The notes beneath the pieces are model-generated. The model searched no databases. It had not been told where the DNA came from and saw only the letters and a program-made list of their open reading frames with translations. From an uncultured Paraprevotella sp. (GTDB lineage Bacteria > Bacteroidota > Bacteroidia > Bacteroidales > Bacteroidaceae): a stretch of 18,720 bases of DNA. A program made the translations under genes and the position numbers. The stretch covers positions 1 through 18,720 of the forward strand of contig CAAFWT010000179.1 in the NCBI GenBank assembly GCA_900766785.1, written 5' to 3'. The first letter of the stretch is position 1. Each line of letters begins with the position of its first letter. Positions 1-8,042 of the stretch are shown here, one piece after another.

Positions 1-1923
1 GTGGAGAGCATCGTGAAGCATTTTGTCACTGGAGCCATGTCCTTTGGAGCTATCAGCATAGAGGCACACGAAGCACTTGCTCTGGCCATGAACAAACTGG
101 GTACTCGAAGCAACACCGGTGAAGGTGGCGAGGACAATGCACGTTACCACAGTACCTTCGACGGCATATCCCTGAGCAGCAAGACCAAGCAGATAGCCAG
201 TGGACGATTCGGAGTCACAGCCGAATATCTCGTCAACGCAGAAGAAATTCAGATAAAGGTGGCACAGGGAGCCAAGCCTGGCGAAGGCGGACAGTTGCCT
301 GGATTCAAGGTCAATGAAATCATTGCCCGCACCAGAAACAGCATACCAGGAATCAGCCTTATCTCTCCCCCACCTCATCACGACATCTACAGTATCGAGG
401 ACCTGGCACAGTTGATATTCGACCTCAAGAATATCAATCCCAGTGCAGCGGTAAGCGTGAAGCTGGTGGCCGAGAGTGGTGTGGGAACCATTGCCGCAGG
501 TGTAGCCAAAGCAAATGCCGACCTGATAGTCATCAGCGGCTCTGAGGGCGGCACAGGTGCTTCTCCTGCCAGCTCCATGAGATTTGCCGGTATAAGTCCC
601 GAAATAGGATTGAGTGAGGCTCAACAAACACTCATGCTCAATGGACTCCGTAATCACGTACGCCTGCAGACCGATGGACAACTGAAGACCGGGCGTGATG
701 TCATCACCATGGCCCTTCTGGGTGCCGATGAATTCTCCTTCGGTACATTGCCCCTTATCGTGCTGGGATGTGTGATGATGCGCAAGTGCAACACCAACAC
801 CTGTCCCGTGGGTGTGGCCACTCAGAATCCGGAATTGAGAAAGAAATTCCGAGGCCATTATGAGTATGTGGTCAACTATTTCACCTTCCTTGCCCAAGAG
901 GTTCGTGAGTATCTGTCGGCCATGGGATACCGTTCGCTCAATGAAATCATCGGACGCACGGACCTGCTGAGCATGAAGCCTCAGAAGCAGGGAAGCAAAT
1001 CATCCATGATGGATTTCTCACGTCTGCTTCATCGCGAAGGAACTGCCCAGCACTGGGATGGACGTCCCTTCACCAAGGTAGAGGGAGTGAAGGATTTCGA
1101 TATTCTGACAGATGCCAAGGACTCTGTGGAGACAGGTCGTGAGATTCATCTCGACTATGCCATCAAGAATACTGACCGAGCCACCTGCACCATGCTCTCT
1201 GGTCTGATAGCCCGCAAGTATGGCGAAAAAGGCTTGCACGACAGTACCATCAACATCAAGTTCAAAGGTTCTGCCGGTCAGAGTTTCGGAGCATTCCTTA
1301 CCAAGGGAATCAACATCAAGCTGGAGGGCGAAGCCAATGACTATTTCGGCAAGGGTCTCTCTGGTGGACGCATCAGCATCTTACCTCCTGTCCGTTCCAG
1401 CGAGAACTTCGTGGCTGAGGAAAATATCATAGCAGGTAATACGGGGCTCTATGGAGCCACATCAGGCGAACTCTATGTCAACGGTCAGGTGGGCGAGAGA
1501 TTTGCTGTGAGAAACTCTGGTGCCACAGCCGTGGTGGAAGGTGCAGGAGACCATTGCTGTGAATACATGACAGGCGGTCGTGTAGTGGTACTGGGACGCA
1601 CAGGTCGCAACTTTGCGGCAGGAATGTCGGGAGGTGTGGCTTATGTATGGAACAAGGATGGCAATTTCGACTACTTCTGTAACATGGATATGGTGGAGCT
1701 CTCACTCGTGGAGGAAAGCAGTTATCGCAAGGAGCTGCATGAGCTCATCCGTCAGCATTGGCTCTACACTGGTTCACGTCTGGCCCGTCTCATGCTGGAC
1801 GACTGGAATCACTACGTGGAACAGTTCATACAGGTGGTACCCATCGAGTACAAGCGTGTGCTGCAGGAAGAGCAGATGAAGAAACTTCAGCAGAAGATTG
1901 CCGACATAGCACGAGACTATTGA
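1..1923 (+). CDS. gltB: Glutamate synthase large subunit, C-terminal 640 residues (partial)
   Basis: This is the C-terminal part of the large (alpha) subunit of glutamate synthase, which transfers ammonia released from glutamine onto 2-oxoglutarate in the cytoplasm. The reading frame is open from base 1, so the gene begins upstream; the GTG at base 1 is only where the window cuts it. The family is usually about 1,500 residues, so the N-terminal glutaminase domain and central domain are missing here. Visible hallmarks (residues counted from base 1) are the loop AKPGEGGQLPG (91-101), the FMN/substrate segment GSEGGTGASP (180-189) and the 3Fe-4S cysteines C257, C263 and C268 in the CX5CX4C pattern. 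The final third (about 380-600) is the glycine-rich GXGXG beta-helix domain. gltD follows after 78 bp on the same strand, so the two subunits are probably co-transcribed. Confidence 0.97.
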   Translation: MESIVKHFVTGAMSFGAISIEAHEALALAMNKLGTRSNTGEGGEDNARYHSTFDGISLSSKTKQIASGRFGVTAEYLVNAEEIQIKVAQGAKPGEGGQLPGFKVNEIIARTRNSIPGISLISPPPHHDIYSIEDLAQLIFDLKNINPSAAVSVKLVAESGVGTIAAGVAKANADLIVISGSEGGTGASPASSMRFAGISPEIGLSEAQQTLMLNGLRNHVRLQTDGQLKTGRDVITMALLGADEFSFGTLPLIVLGCVMMRKCNTNTCPVGVATQNPELRKKFRGHYEYVVNYFTFLAQEVREYLSAMGYRSLNEIIGRTDLLSMKPQKQGSKSSMMDFSRLLHREGTAQHWDGRPFTKVEGVKDFDILTDAKDSVETGREIHLDYAIKNTDRATCTMLSGLIARKYGEKGLHDSTINIKFKGSAGQSFGAFLTKGINIKLEGEANDYFGKGLSGGRISILPPVRSSENFVAEENIIAGNTGLYGATSGELYVNGQVGERFAVRNSGATAVVEGAGDHCCEYMTGGRVVVLGRTGRNFAAGMSGGVAYVWNKDGNFDYFCNMDMVELSLVEESSYRKELHELIRQHWLYTGSRLARLMLDDWNHYVEQFIQVVPIEYKRVLQEEQMKKLQQKIADIARDY

Positions 1924-2001
1924 GTACTCATTTCCACATAGAGAAAACCCTACAGACAGGGCTATAGCATAAACAATATTCACTCAGACAATATAAATGA
2001 T

Positions 2002-3378
2002 ATGGGAAATCCTAAAGCATTTCTGACTATACATCGCAAAGAGGCTGGATACAGACCAGTGAACGAACGCGTATGCGACTTCAGTGAAGTGGAGCAGACC
2101 CTCAATACCCACGACCGTCGCGAACAGGCAAGCCGATGCATGGACTGCGGCGTACCTTTCTGCCATTGGGCATGTCCATTGGAGAACAAGTGTCCTGAAT
2201 GGAACGATGCGCTCTATAAGGGCAAGTGGGAACTTGCGTACAAGATTCTGACATCCACCAATCCCTTCCCCGAGTTTACAGGACGTATCTGTCCTGCCCT
2301 TTGTGAGAAGAGTTGTGTACTCCAACTGACCATGCACGAACCCACCACCAACCGCGAGGATGAGTGTGCAATCATGGAAAGGGCATGGCAGGAGAGTTAC
2401 ATCTCACCCTGCCCTCCAGCCAAGCGCACGGGGAAGAGTGTGGCCATCATAGGCGCAGGTCCTGCAGGACTGAGTGCCGCATGGTATCTCAACAAGCAAG
2501 GAGTATCTGTGGAGGTCTTCGATGCCAATCCCATGGCAGGCGGATTGCTCCGTTACGGTATCCCTAATTTCAAGTTGCAGAAGGAGGTTATCGACCGCCG
2601 TATCAAGCTGATGGAAGAGGAAGGTATCATCTTCCACTTCGGAGTGCGGGTTGATCTCAAGCAAGACGCCTTCAGCATGGAGGATGTAGAGAAGACCATA
2701 GGCAAGCACGATGCTTACATCATAGCCACAGGTACACCTATAGCACGTGACCTGAACATTCCCGGACGTGAGCTCAAGGGTGTGTACCTTGCACTCGAAC
2801 TCCTGTCTCAGCAAAACCGTATCCTCGATGGGGAGAAGCCTGATGCAGCTTCGCTGGTCAATGCCAAGGGCAAACGTGTCCTGGTCATTGGCGGAGGTGA
2901 TACAGGTTCTGACTGTATCGGAACAGCACACAGGCAGGGTTGCACCAGTGTGACTCAGATAGAGATCATGCCACAGCCGCCCATGGGCGACAATCCTTCC
3001 ACTCCATGGCCCTCATGGCCAGTGGTACTGAAGACCACCAGCAGTCATGAAGAAGGATGCGAAAGGAGATGGTTGCTCAATACCAACAAGTTCATTGGTA
3101 AGAACGGGAAACTCACGGGAGCTGAGGTGGAAGGTGTCATCTGGGAAAAGAATCCTGATGGTGGCCGCCCCATCATGAAGCTGGACGGACGTAAGGAGGT
3201 CATCCCCTGTGATATGGTTCTCCTGGCCATGGGCTTCATCAAGCCCCAGCATCCCCAGTATCCCGACAACGTGTTTGTGACAGGTGACTCTGCCTCAGGT
3301 GCCAGTCTGGTGGTACGTGCTATTGCCGCAGGTAAGAAGACGGCCAAGCAGGTAGGTGATTTCCTGAACATAGACTAA
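2002..3378 (+). CDS. gltD: Glutamate synthase small subunit (NADPH-dependent)
   Basis: This is the beta subunit of glutamate synthase. It takes electrons from NAD(P)H through FAD and passes them over iron-sulfur clusters to the large subunit. At 458 residues it is of normal length. The N-terminal ferredoxin-like region holds cysteines C46, C49, C54 and C58 and a second set C97, C101 and C105, as expected for the two 4Fe-4S clusters. The FAD-binding Rossmann motif GAGPAG lies at 151-156, and the NAD(P)H-binding motif GGGDTGSDC at 297-305. The C-terminal VFVTGDSASGASLVVRAIA segment is the family's second FAD contact. The start ATG at 2002 is the first in frame after the gltB stop, and the protein starts like other GltD proteins. 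A strong hairpin 86 bp past the stop probably ends the gltBD transcript. Confidence 0.97.
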   Translation: MGNPKAFLTIHRKEAGYRPVNERVCDFSEVEQTLNTHDRREQASRCMDCGVPFCHWACPLENKCPEWNDALYKGKWELAYKILTSTNPFPEFTGRICPALCEKSCVLQLTMHEPTTNREDECAIMERAWQESYISPCPPAKRTGKSVAIIGAGPAGLSAAWYLNKQGVSVEVFDANPMAGGLLRYGIPNFKLQKEVIDRRIKLMEEEGIIFHFGVRVDLKQDAFSMEDVEKTIGKHDAYIIATGTPIARDLNIPGRELKGVYLALELLSQQNRILDGEKPDAASLVNAKGKRVLVIGGGDTGSDCIGTAHRQGCTSVTQIEIMPQPPMGDNPSTPWPSWPVVLKTTSSHEEGCERRWLLNTNKFIGKNGKLTGAEVEGVIWEKNPDGGRPIMKLDGRKEVIPCDMVLLAMGFIKPQHPQYPDNVFVTGDSASGASLVVRAIAAGKKTAKQVGDFLNID

Positions 3379-3463
3379 GGACGAGAGGCCAGAGGAAAGG
3401 TGGTAGTCCATGGTAGTATTGCATAATGCTGTCTGCTAAACTTTCTAGAGCGTTTACGAATAC

Positions 3464-3498
3464 TTAGGGCTGATTCCATTAGCAGGAGTCAGCCCTAA
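3464..3498 (+). terminator. Hairpin downstream of gltD, likely terminator
   Basis: The arms 3464-3477 and 3485-3498 pair over 14 bp with a single G-U pair and a 7-base loop. It lies 86 bp past the gltD stop. It is not followed by a clear run of T (the sequence goes on ATAGTTATTATGG), so it may act as a factor-dependent terminator or protect the 3' end of the mRNA. A second, weaker stem follows directly (3502-3509 with 3529-3536). Confidence 0.55.
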
Positions 3499-3578
3499 AT
3501 AGTTATTATGGTGTAGCCATGCAATCCTATAATAACCATGAGTAGAAGAAGATGCGTCGGACCTCCCTACAAGAATCG

Positions 3579-3651
3579 TCATTTCATGGCATGATATCGT
3601 CATTTCATGGCATGATACCATCATTTCATGGCATGATATCATCATTTCATG
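3579..3651. repeat. 21 bp tandem repeat, about 3.5 copies
   Basis: Complete units lie at 3579-3599, 3600-3620 and 3621-3641, and a partial unit follows at 3642-3651. They share the core TCATTTCATGGCATGATA; only the last three positions vary (TCG, CCA, TCA). The unit is rich in CATG and partly self-complementary (ATGATATCAT is a palindrome where two units meet). The period equals seven codons, so it stays open in several frames on both strands; in the + strand frame from 3552 it would read as a heptapeptide repeat SFHGMIS. Its position between two converging transcription units, next to terminator-like hairpins, suggests a non-coding repeat element. Confidence 0.85.
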
Positions 3652-3799
3652 CTGTGTTTGGTTTGAGGCAACGGGATAAGTCGGCTAAGGTAATAGACTA
3701 TAATGATCAAGTTATAAGGGTCAGGGAATACCTACTCTTTAGAGGAATCCCTTCCCCCATGTTTTGCTACTGTGCCCTAATGACCGATTCGGAATAAGA

Positions 3800-3842
3800 G
3801 AATGGCTTCGGGAGGCTTTCAATACCCCTTCCGAAGCCATTC
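3800..3842 (-). terminator. Long hairpin at the end of the beta-galactosidase gene
   Basis: The arms 3800-3815 and 3827-3842 pair over 16 bp with one G-U pair, leaving an 11-base loop. The outer flanks (AATAA on one side, TTATT on the other) extend the symmetry after a bulge. It begins 25 bp past the stop codon of the - strand beta-galactosidase gene and is followed in that direction by TCTCTTATTCC, a weakly T-rich tail. Because the stem is symmetrical it could also stop transcription arriving from gltD. Confidence 0.65.
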
Positions 3843-3866
3843 ATTATTCTCTGTTCCTTATCCTGA

Positions 3867-6800
3867 TTACAGGACGGGCTCTATCACAAAGGTATAATTA
3901 TAGGATTTCTCGTTCAGCTCATATTTCTGAAGTGGGCCAGGACCGCAGCTGGCATTACCCAGACCACGCATGGCGGCATCCAGATGGAGTATCACTTCGG
4001 GGCGGAAGATATTCTTCAGCTGATGGTAATATTTGGCTTGCCACAGTTCTTCGTCAGCATAGTGCTGTGCACTGAAACCGAGTTCGCCATTCAGCAGCCT
4101 TATGCGCAATCCTTTTCCCTGCTTGTCGGTGAGGGTAAGCCAGTTCACTCCCCAACGTTCACCCATGCTCTGCGGCTTGATATATTTCTCTTCCATTGCA
4201 CGAACCGTGCTGCGATATCTTCCCACGAAAGCCACATCCAGACGGTCAGGATAGTTTTCCAGAGGACCTCTACCCAACCATTCCACCTCCTCAAGGCTCT
4301 TGTCGAGGACAGTCTGAAGTCCCAGTCGTACGAAATCCTTATTGTCGCTGTTGCCCATGCTGCATTCCACCTCTATGTGTCCATTGGGAGTGATTCTGTA
4401 GGAGGTCTGCACCGGCACACGAGTACGTCTGTCATGTCCTGCGGTAACCATCTGGTCCACGCACACCACCAGCGTATCGCTCTGTGGATTGCCGTTCAGC
4501 GTGAACTCCTTGGTCTCGATGTTCACATTCAGATTTCCTCTGCGGTCATTATTGATGCTGCGATAACCGTTGAAGAGGAAATTGCCTCCCAGCGACCTTT
4601 CCTGGGGAGCCAACATCTGCTTGCCAGCATATGTAATCTGAGCCAGCGAACCATTTTTCTTGTTGAACACCGCTTCGAAATCCTTGCCAGATATCATCAG
4701 CAAACCATCTTTGTCTTCGGTCTTAAGAGTCTGGCTGGCAGAGATATCACCAGATTCCACCAGAGGAGTGCCTCCCAGGCTTATCTGTTCTGTTGCTACC
4801 ACATGGCCAGCTTTAGCCCAGAGTGCGTCCTTGCGCAGGCTCAAGGATAGATTGAGGTGGTACATGCCAGGAGCGGCAGGCGTCTCCACAGGCATCTCTA
4901 TGAAGGTACTGTCTCCGGCTTCCACGGCAGGGAGGTTTACGATGCCGCTCTGTATGGTAAGACCATCCCGCAGGAGGGAGTAGTTCAACTGGAAGCCATC
5001 CAGATTGAGGAATGCATATCTGTTGCGGACGCGCAACTTATTATCCTTCGTCCTGGCGAAATCCACATACTGGTACACCTTCTTCACCTGTAGGAGTTTG
5101 GGGGTGACCTTGCGGTCGGCCGTTATGATACCGTTGCAGCAGAAATCATTATCGTTGGGGTAATCGCCAAATCCTCCTCCGTAATACATGTTGGTAGAGG
5201 GTTCTCCCCATTTACACAGGCCCTGATCCACCCAGTCCCATATGCAACCACCTATCATGCGATTACTCTCAAATTCTATATAGTCCCAGTATTCCTTCAG
5301 GTTTCCTATCGAATTGCCCATGGCATGAGCATACTCACACAGGAAATACGGGCGGTCCTGCTTGCCTGCATCTCTATCCTCACGCTTCATGGCAGAGATG
5401 CTGGGATACATATGGCTGTCCATATCGGCCACCTCATTCTGTCCCTGATAGTGCACCAGTCTGCCATCCAGGCGCTGAATGGCTTTCTTGGAAGCCACAA
5501 AATTGTCACCGCCTCCGCATTCGTTACCCATGCTCCAGAAGATGACACTGGGATGATTACGGTCGCGCAGTACCATGCGTTCCTGTCGGTCCACATATTG
5601 TGGCTGCCATGAAGGTGTACGGCTCAACCTATGATTGGCATGACATTCCACATCAGCCTCATCCATCATATAGATACCATAATAGTCGCAGAGGGCATAT
5701 AGGCGAGGATCGTTGGGATAATGACTTGTACGAATCGTATTCAGATTGTGCTGTTTCATCAGTAGCACGTCCTTGATCATGCTTTCCAGAGGCACAGCCT
5801 TGCCATATATGGGATCGGTATCGTGCCTGTTTGCGCCCTTAAAGAGTACTCGGCTGTTGTTGATGAATACTTTCCCCTCTCTGTTCTCTATTTTGCGGAA
5901 GCCATATTTCTGTGTACTTATATCCCCATTGAATGAGACATTCACGGTATAGAGATTAGGAGTCTCGGCTGTCCACAGGGCAGGATTGGCCACATCCATG
6001 GACAACTTCAGGGTGGCAGTATCCCCCTTGCTCAATGGTTCTGTACGTCCAGTGATGGCTGTCTGTACCCGTTTGCCGTCGGGACCGATGAGTTCCACCT
6101 CGGCACGTATGTTTCCTGTCTTCTTGCCCAGGTTGAGCACCTTCAGGTCCACATTCATCTGAGCTCGCTTGAGGTTTCTGTTGAGATGACTTGTGATATA
6201 CACATCGTGAGTATGCATCTTCTGTCTGGCTTCCAGATACACTTCACGGTGAATACCGCTCATGCGAAACATATCCTGGTCCTCCAGATAAGAGCCGTCG
6301 GACCACCTGTAGACCTCCACACATACGAGGTTCTCCTTACCAGCCTTCAGGTATTTGGTCACATTGAACTCACTGTCGTTGTTGGGGCCTTGGGTATATC
6401 CCACCTTCTTGCCATTTACCCATACGTAGGCTGCGCTATACACCCCATTGAAATGCAGATATATCTCACGTCCGTTCCATTCGGCAGGTACCTGTACGGT
6501 ACGTCTGTAGCTGCCCACGGCATTGGGTTCGTTCAGGATTGTATAGCCATCCTGGCCAGTGATGAAGGGTGGCAAATTGCGGAAGGGATAAGTCACATTG
6601 GTATAGATGGGGGTTCCGTATCCCTGCATCTCCCAGCAGGAAGGCACGGGAATCTGTTTCCACTTGCTGTCATCATATCCCACCTTATAGAAGTCGACGG
6701 GTCTGTCTTCGGGCTTAGGAACCCAATTGAATTGCCACATTCCGTTGAGAGAAAGGCGCAAGCTGCTATGAGGAGCAAGCCAGGGTTTGGAGTAGGCATC

Positions 6801-7424
6801 GTCTGCCTTCATCTCTTTTTCGTTGGCATACAGCAGCATGGTTGCTCTTCCGGGTTCTTTATTGATACCGAAGATTGTCTCGTTTTCCCAGTCGTTATTA
6901 CTTTTCTTCTGGTTTGTGAGAGAAGAAATCTTCAGATTGGTCTTTACCAGTTTCCATCTTACAGAAGCGTCCTCCTTGTTGGCATCCACTTGCCACACAT
7001 GGCCACCAGGCTGACAATTGTCCTTGTAGCCCAGTTTCAGACCGCCTGCAGCAGAAACGAGCAGGTATGTATCCTCACCCACGGCTTCCAGCTTCCATTG
7101 CTGGTTAGGGTTGTCGGGATTTACGTCCCACGTACATACTTCTCCCTCCTTCTTTCCATTGTTTCCATTGTCCAGTGCCATCTGTGTCTGTGGATTCACC
7201 AGGACGTAATGACCGTCACGGCTGCTCTTGGTCAGATTCCACACCTGGAAGCCCGACTTCTTGTTTACGGGATTGAAGGTAATCACACTTCCTGTACATT
7301 CCAAGGCCATTCCGTCATTGATCTCCAGTCTGTACCCTTGTGTGGGAGAAAAGTCCTGAGCTGTAAGATACATGCAGGATGCCAGTACATACAACGGCAT
7401 CAAAATAAATCTGATTGCTCTCAT
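3867..7424 (-). CDS. Exported GH2 beta-galactosidase with N-terminal beta-trefoil domain
   Basis: This large 1,185-residue glycoside hydrolase of family GH2 (LacZ type) should release terminal beta-galactose from oligosaccharides outside the cytoplasm. Residues 1-22 form a signal peptide. It could be cut after LTA (22) or, alternatively, processed as a lipoprotein at C17 in the lipobox-like LASC. Residues about 25-165 look like a ricin-type beta-trefoil, with QxW-like motifs at Q60-W62, Q108-W110 and RW at 156-157. The GH2 sugar-binding, Ig-like and TIM-barrel domains follow. The acid/base glutamate is E635 in SMGNEC and the nucleophile is E697 in FLCEYAHAMGNS, both as in LacZ. The rest matches the LacZ small-subunit-like C-terminal domain. 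The extra trefoil makes it about 160 residues longer than E. coli LacZ. The precise substrate is not shown by the sequence. No SusC/SusD or regulator gene is adjacent. Confidence 0.93.
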   Translation of the reverse strand: MRAIRFILMPLYVLASCMYLTAQDFSPTQGYRLEINDGMALECTGSVITFNPVNKKSGFQVWNLTKSSRDGHYVLVNPQTQMALDNGNNGKKEGEVCTWDVNPDNPNQQWKLEAVGEDTYLLVSAAGGLKLGYKDNCQPGGHVWQVDANKEDASVRWKLVKTNLKISSLTNQKKSNNDWENETIFGINKEPGRATMLLYANEKEMKADDAYSKPWLAPHSSLRLSLNGMWQFNWVPKPEDRPVDFYKVGYDDSKWKQIPVPSCWEMQGYGTPIYTNVTYPFRNLPPFITGQDGYTILNEPNAVGSYRRTVQVPAEWNGREIYLHFNGVYSAAYVWVNGKKVGYTQGPNNDSEFNVTKYLKAGKENLVCVEVYRWSDGSYLEDQDMFRMSGIHREVYLEARQKMHTHDVYITSHLNRNLKRAQMNVDLKVLNLGKKTGNIRAEVELIGPDGKRVQTAITGRTEPLSKGDTATLKLSMDVANPALWTAETPNLYTVNVSFNGDISTQKYGFRKIENREGKVFINNSRVLFKGANRHDTDPIYGKAVPLESMIKDVLLMKQHNLNTIRTSHYPNDPRLYALCDYYGIYMMDEADVECHANHRLSRTPSWQPQYVDRQERMVLRDRNHPSVIFWSMGNECGGGDNFVASKKAIQRLDGRLVHYQGQNEVADMDSHMYPSISAMKREDRDAGKQDRPYFLCEYAHAMGNSIGNLKEYWDYIEFESNRMIGGCIWDWVDQGLCKWGEPSTNMYYGGGFGDYPNDNDFCCNGIITADRKVTPKLLQVKKVYQYVDFARTKDNKLRVRNRYAFLNLDGFQLNYSLLRDGLTIQSGIVNLPAVEAGDSTFIEMPVETPAAPGMYHLNLSLSLRKDALWAKAGHVVATEQISLGGTPLVESGDISASQTLKTEDKDGLLMISGKDFEAVFNKKNGSLAQITYAGKQMLAPQERSLGGNFLFNGYRSINNDRRGNLNVNIETKEFTLNGNPQSDTLVVCVDQMVTAGHDRRTRVPVQTSYRITPNGHIEVECSMGNSDNKDFVRLGLQTVLDKSLEEVEWLGRGPLENYPDRLDVAFVGRYRSTVRAMEEKYIKPQSMGERWGVNWLTLTDKQGKGLRIRLLNGELGFSAQHYADEELWQAKYYHQLKNIFRPEVILHLDAAMRGLGNASCGPGPLQKYELNEKSYNYTFVIEPVL

Positions 7425-7463
7425 AATATGGTTTTAAATAGGTGAAATAATTGTTTCTTTTTG

Positions 7464-7471
7464 CAAAGATA
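7464..7471 (-). promoter_or_regulatory. Putative -7 promoter box of the beta-galactosidase gene
   Basis: Read on the - strand this is TATCTTTG, a match to the Bacteroidetes -7 consensus TAnnTTTG. It sits about 40 bp ahead of the ATG at 7424, within a 14 bp element (7463-7476) that recurs in mirror orientation before the opposite gene. I see no convincing -33 TTTG at the usual 19-21 bp spacing. Confidence 0.5.
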
Positions 7472-7570
7472 ATGCAAACCATTCGCACTCATCCTTCCTT
7501 AATTCTGAAAATTACCTAAATCAGCAGTTTTTATTCCTGCCCATGGAAGTACTATTTGCTCTAAATGCAT

Positions 7571-7578
7571 TATCTTTG
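7571..7578 (+). promoter_or_regulatory. Putative -7 promoter box of the ABM monooxygenase gene
   Basis: TATCTTTG matches the Bacteroidetes -7 consensus TAnnTTTG and lies 41 bp before the ATG at 7620. It is part of the 14 bp element TGCATTATCTTTGC (7566-7579), the exact reverse complement of 7463-7476. A TTTG at 7555-7558 is too close (12 bp) to be a standard -33 box. Confidence 0.5.
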
Positions 7579-7619
7579 CTTTAGAAACGAGTAATAAGTA
7601 ACGAAAGGAGATTAATGTC

Positions 7620-7895
7620 ATGATTAGAGTAAACTGTTTCTTCCGTGCCAAGGAAGGTGAGTACCAGAGAGCCCTTGAGGCTGCCATAGCTCTGGTGGCC
7701 AAGTCTGTGTCACATCAGGGTTGTATTTCCTATGATGCGTTTGAGAGCGCCACACGCGGAGATGTCTTTGCCATCATAGAGACCTGGGAATCTCAGGCCC
7801 TGCTGGATGCTCACATGCAGACACCTGAGTTTGCTGAATATGTAGGTATCATGCAGGAATGCGGTGAACTGAAAGTGGAGATATTGGAGAAATAA
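7620..7895 (+). CDS. Small ABM-family monooxygenase (YgiN-like putative quinol monooxygenase)
   Basis: This 91-residue cytoplasmic protein belongs to the antibiotic biosynthesis monooxygenase (ABM) family, small ferredoxin-like-fold dimers that include YgiN-type quinol monooxygenases. The family pattern is clear: an N-terminal strand (IRVNCFFRAKEGE), then GCISYDAF (34-41), then AIIETWES (51-58) and the helix ALLDAHMQTPEFAEY (60-74). The start is ATG 7620. It is preceded by AAAGGAG about 9 bp upstream, and an ATG five bases earlier (7615) runs into a stop after two codons. It appears to be a single-gene transcript, with its own promoter box upstream and a terminator directly after the stop. 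The true substrate cannot be told from the sequence; many family members lack a proven reaction. Confidence 0.88.
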   Translation: MIRVNCFFRAKEGEYQRALEAAIALVAKSVSHQGCISYDAFESATRGDVFAIIETWESQALLDAHMQTPEFAEYVGIMQECGELKVEILEK

Positions 7896-7915
7896 CTCAC
7901 TTGGGATAACATTAA

Positions 7916-7976
7916 GGGGGAGGAAGAGATTGGCCATCATTTATCATATGGCTGATAATCTTCCTCCTCTTTTTCT
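7916..7976 (+). terminator. Rho-independent terminator after the ABM monooxygenase gene
   Basis: The outer arms 7916-7927 and 7959-7970 pair over 12 bp, including a perfect 9 bp GGAGGAAGA/TCTTCCTCC block. An inner stem 7932-7937 with 7948-7953 closes a 10-base loop. The hairpin is followed by a T-rich run (TTTTTCTT, 7970-7977). It stands 20 bp past the ABM stop codon. In the opposite direction, where the MetH-like gene ends at 8043, there is no T run. Confidence 0.75.
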
Positions 7977-8042
7977 TATGTCCAGGAGCATGATGCCTGG
8001 GATGTGCCCCATGAGAGAGCATCCATCTTACAGAGACGTACT

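Larger units (their letters stand above)
3379..3866. other. Gene-free interval between gltD and the beta-galactosidase gene
   Basis: This stretch of 488 bp carries no convincing gene. In order it holds a strong hairpin at 3464-3498, a second AT-rich stem (3502-3509 paired with 3529-3536), an array of a 21 bp tandem repeat (3579-3651) and a long hairpin (3800-3842) facing the end of the opposing gene. The + strand frame 3552-3797 (81 codons) and the - strand frame 3645-3454 both run through the repeat. They exist mainly because a 21 bp unit is seven codons and keeps any frame open. Neither resembles a known protein, so I do not call them genes. The section 3660-3780 shows nothing I can recognise. 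Confidence 0.7.

Noticed and set aside
3579..3651. Possible CRISPR array
   Set aside because: The units are head-to-tail without spacers and only 21 bp long, and no cas gene is near.
3552..3797. An 81-codon open frame containing SFHGMIS heptad repeats
   Set aside because: The repeat is a 21 bp DNA repeat that keeps frames open on both strands; the rest of the frame resembles no protein and there is no promoter box before it.
6186..7445. A 419-codon open frame on the + strand opposite the beta-galactosidase gene, and a similar 288-codon frame at 3984-4850
   Set aside because: Both lie fully antisense to a protein with complete GH2 motifs, show no recognisable domain, and are explained by the codon bias of the real gene on the other strand.
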